Shown here piece by piece: positions 6,385-7,931 of a stretch of DNA of 7,931 nt. This DNA comes from Opitutia bacterium UBA3151. Lineage in GTDB: Bacteria > Verrucomicrobiota > Verrucomicrobiia > Opitutales > Seribacteraceae. A program made the translations under genes and the position numbers. Numbering within the stretch: the stretch's first letter is position 1; the number at the start of each line of letters is the position of its first letter. The notes under the pieces were generated by a model. It was not told the origin of the DNA, searched no databases, and saw only the letters and a program-made list of their open reading frames with translations. Location: positions 1 through 7,931 of the forward strand of contig DEYT01000138.1 of assembly GCA_002364975.1 (NCBI GenBank), read 5' to 3'.

Positions 6385-7176
6385 TCAAACGGGTTGTTTT
6401 TTTGACCATCTGTAGAAGACGGATGAAAGAACCCCAACGGAGACAATCATGTTTGCGAGCTTCATAAGAACACCCCCTGTTTTTTGGTCTTCCAGTGGAC
6501 TAATATCCATAATCCGTTCTGCATAAAAATAGGTATCATAAAGTACTTCCTTGGAGAAAGTAAGAACCGCAAAGATGGGGGTTTGGCCAAGCATGAGAGC
6601 CAAAATATAAAGCATTTGTGGGCCAAAGGGAAGGGCTGGAATAAGCTTAGATCGGCTGCATAATGGCCACCACATTAGTATAGAGGTGAAAAACATTGAG
6701 AGGTGCTCTGCCATGTGAAGTGTTTTATCCCGAATAGCAGCCTCGTAAAAAGCACTGAAATGCCAGAAGGAAAAAACCAAGGTAAAGAGAAGCCCGGCAA
6801 TAATCGGATGTACAAGAAACCTAAAAAATTTGCGAGTTCCCACATTTTTTTCAAAGAATTCATCCCATATATGAGGGGGTATACCGAGCAAAATAAAAAG
6901 AGGGCTTATGTACATTAGGATGTTATGCTGAATCATGTGGGCAAAAAAGAGAAAGTTTTCCCCAAGTGGATCCAGAGGAGATCCAACAGCTAAATAAAAA
7001 GTTATGATTCCAGCCGAAAACCAATAAGCATAACGAGCGGAATGAGGAGAATTCGGATTCTTTTTAGAGCGAATCGGACCAACAATAACTGAATATGCCC
7101 AGCAAACAAACAAAATGCCTGCAATGAGTGCGGGCTCGGTGTGCCAGTGGCTAAGGGTGATGGGTGAGTTGGACAT
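6385..7176 (-). CDS. ctaG: Cytochrome c oxidase assembly factor CtaG (caa3 type)
   Basis: A 263-residue polytopic inner-membrane protein of the caa3_CtaG family, needed for maturation (copper/haem assembly) of aa3/caa3-type cytochrome c oxidase. About seven hydrophobic helices are visible, near residues 15-33, 50-66, 75-99, 122-140, 152-171, 186-206 and 234-255. Family hallmarks are AHMIQHNILMYISPLFILLG (79-98; H80, H84), FWHF (137-140), HMAEHLSMFF (154-163; H154, H158), LGQTP (196-200) and the DQKTGGVLMKLANM segment before the last helix (230-243). It lacks a copper-binding Cox11 fold and differs from the unrelated proteobacterial CtaG/Cox11. It starts 49 bp after the subunit IV gene, matching the ctaF-ctaG order of Bacillus. 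It has a GAGG Shine-Dalgarno sequence eight bases before the ATG, partly sequestered by a small hairpin. Its stop codon nearly meets that of pckG. Confidence 0.9.
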   Translation of the reverse strand: MSNSPITLSHWHTEPALIAGILFVCWAYSVIVGPIRSKKNPNSPHSARYAYWFSAGIITFYLAVGSPLDPLGENFLFFAHMIQHNILMYISPLFILLGIPPHIWDEFFEKNVGTRKFFRFLVHPIIAGLLFTLVFSFWHFSAFYEAAIRDKTLHMAEHLSMFFTSILMWWPLCSRSKLIPALPFGPQMLYILALMLGQTPIFAVLTFSKEVLYDTYFYAERIMDISPLEDQKTGGVLMKLANMIVSVGVLSSVFYRWSKKQPV

Positions 7177-7184
7177 AGCTAAAA

Positions 7185-7200
7185 CCTCACTCTATTGAGG
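7185..7200 (-). promoter_or_regulatory. Small hairpin covering the ctaG ribosome-binding site
   Basis: On the minus strand CCTCA-ATAGAG-TGAGG can fold into a 5-bp stem whose right arm contains the GAGG ribosome-binding site, eight bases before the ctaG ATG. Such pairing could lower ctaG initiation until ribosomes finishing ctaF, or a partner, open it. The stem is short and weak and may have no effect. GAGG is the only clear Shine-Dalgarno sequence in the window. Confidence 0.35.
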
Positions 7201-7225
7201 AAAAAGAAAACGAAAAGGCGGCTTA

Positions 7226-7909
7226 TTAATTTTCAGTCCAAAAAGCTTCAGATCGGACTTTGATCCTAAAATCTTCAGTAGTCGCGGATTGAGAAAGAAG
7301 AGATACTTGAGAACCCTCTACCATTTCTTGATTGGTGGGGAAGAATTGTAGGAAGAATGGATTTTCAGGTTTTTCAGAGTGGATTTCTACAGTATCTGCT
7401 TGGGTAATTTTCCAGGAAAATTGATGGGGGATTCCATCAACTTGTTTCCATAAATTTGAATTTTTTTCGAAATTCTCTGAGGAGGTGTGATCCGAATTTG
7501 ATTGGAAGAAATTCTCACCCACTTTTACAAATTCATCTTTTTTATAATCCTTTTCTGCCTCCCAATCTTGAGTGATAGCAGTGACTTCAAATTTTTCGAT
7601 CACAGGGTGAGTGTCCCCCATGTAAATTACAGCAAAAAAAGTTCCGAGGGCAATCACAAGACCAAGTAAAAAGAGGACAGTGTTGACAATTTTATCCCAC
7701 CTAAGATGCATAAACCACCAAATTACGCCGATAAATTTTATGATAGAGGTCAAAAATAAGACTCCTATAATGGCGGCACCTCCAATCGGTTTGACATAAA
7801 TTATTACAACTTCAATTCCAGTGATGGCAACTAAAGCCATAGAGAGATTAAAAAAAGTAAAGAATCGTTTGCTCTCCTCTGCCACTGGGTCTTCGGAATG
7901 TCCGCTCAT
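7226..7909 (-). CDS. ctaF: Cytochrome c oxidase subunit IV (CtaF-like) with long periplasmic extension
   Basis: The first ~100 residues match the prokaryotic COX4/CtaF/CyoD type: three transmembrane helices at about 18-38, 43-67 and 74-97, with the conserved WWFMHLRWDK (64-73) between helices 2 and 3. This small subunit stabilises the haem-copper oxidase complex in the inner membrane. K14/R15 and R70/K73 place the N-terminus and second loop inside, so residues 98-227 should face the periplasm. Typical CtaF is about 110 residues; this one is 227. Residues 112-158 form a small aromatic module: W116, Y122, a hydrophobic strand around V128, F134/F135, DHTSSENF (140-147) and W154. This resembles CBM5/12-like modules. 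Residues 159-227 are unassigned and look beta-rich. The ATG at 7909 lacks a Shine-Dalgarno sequence, and the frame stays open to the window edge, so a longer N-terminus or a fusion is not excluded. Confidence 0.85.
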   Translation of the reverse strand: MSGHSEDPVAEESKRFFTFFNLSMALVAITGIEVVIIYVKPIGGAAIIGVLFLTSIIKFIGVIWWFMHLRWDKIVNTVLFLLGLVIALGTFFAVIYMGDTHPVIEKFEVTAITQDWEAEKDYKKDEFVKVGENFFQSNSDHTSSENFEKNSNLWKQVDGIPHQFSWKITQADTVEIHSEKPENPFFLQFFPTNQEMVEGSQVSLLSQSATTEDFRIKVRSEAFWTEN

Positions 7910-7931
7910 ATTGGAAGGAAGATAAAGTAAA
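7906..7931 (-). CDS. Possible 3' end of an upstream oxidase gene (COX III?), partial
   Basis: One minus-strand frame entering from the right edge reads YFIFLPI and stops at TGA (7908-7906), overlapping the ctaF start as ATGA. A four-base stop-start overlap, together with the missing ribosome-binding site of ctaF, fits translational coupling to a preceding oxidase subunit gene; ctaE (COX III) is the usual neighbour. Only seven codons are visible. A different frame, in phase with ctaF, reads LLYLPSN and is also open, so the real boundary cannot be settled here. Confidence 0.25.

Overview
This 7.9-kb window reads as ordinary bacterial chromosome: two plus-strand sugar-phosphate reductase genes, a minus-strand pair (carA plus a histone-deacetylase-like gene), a divergent plus-strand GTP-dependent PEP carboxykinase gene, and a minus-strand aa3/caa3-type cytochrome c oxidase block. 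The organism looks like an aerobic heterotroph with moderate GC, somewhat below half by eye. Four of the six visible start codons lack a Shine-Dalgarno sequence. Together with GTP-type PEPCK and a ctaF-ctaG style oxidase locus, this suggests a Verrucomicrobiota/PVC- or Bacteroidota-like lineage. That assignment is inference and not proven by the window.

Layout. At 1-1914 the 3' part of a SorE-like sugar-phosphate reductase is followed after 33 bp by a sorbitol-6-phosphate 2-dehydrogenase of the SorD type. In the Klebsiella sorbose operon the corresponding enzymes convert L-sorbose-1-phosphate to glucitol-6-phosphate and then to fructose-6-phosphate. The 1915-2254 gap between converging genes holds a very good minus-strand intrinsic terminator with a UUCG loop. 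Upstream of it on the same strand lies a plausible sigma70-type promoter with an A/T-tract in the UP position. Together they could make a short RNA of about 125 nt.

The minus-strand pair carA (glutamine amidotransferase subunit of carbamoyl-phosphate synthetase) and the deacetylase-like gene (4403 down to 2255) is tightly spaced, with 13 bp between stop and start. carB is not in the window. A 143-bp divergent spacer with a 17-bp imperfect palindrome separates carA from pckG (4547-6361), the enzyme linking oxaloacetate and PEP for gluconeogenesis or anaplerosis.

On the right, minus-strand genes encode cytochrome c oxidase subunit IV (ctaF-like) and the CtaG assembly factor. The oxidase locus probably continues beyond the right edge. 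The most unusual item is subunit IV. After the normal three transmembrane helices it carries about 125 extra residues predicted to be periplasmic, including a segment that resembles the small CBM5/12 (chitin-binding-like) fold.

I found no CRISPR array, tRNA, rRNA, insertion sequence or defence system, and no clear evidence of an entirely new multi-gene system.
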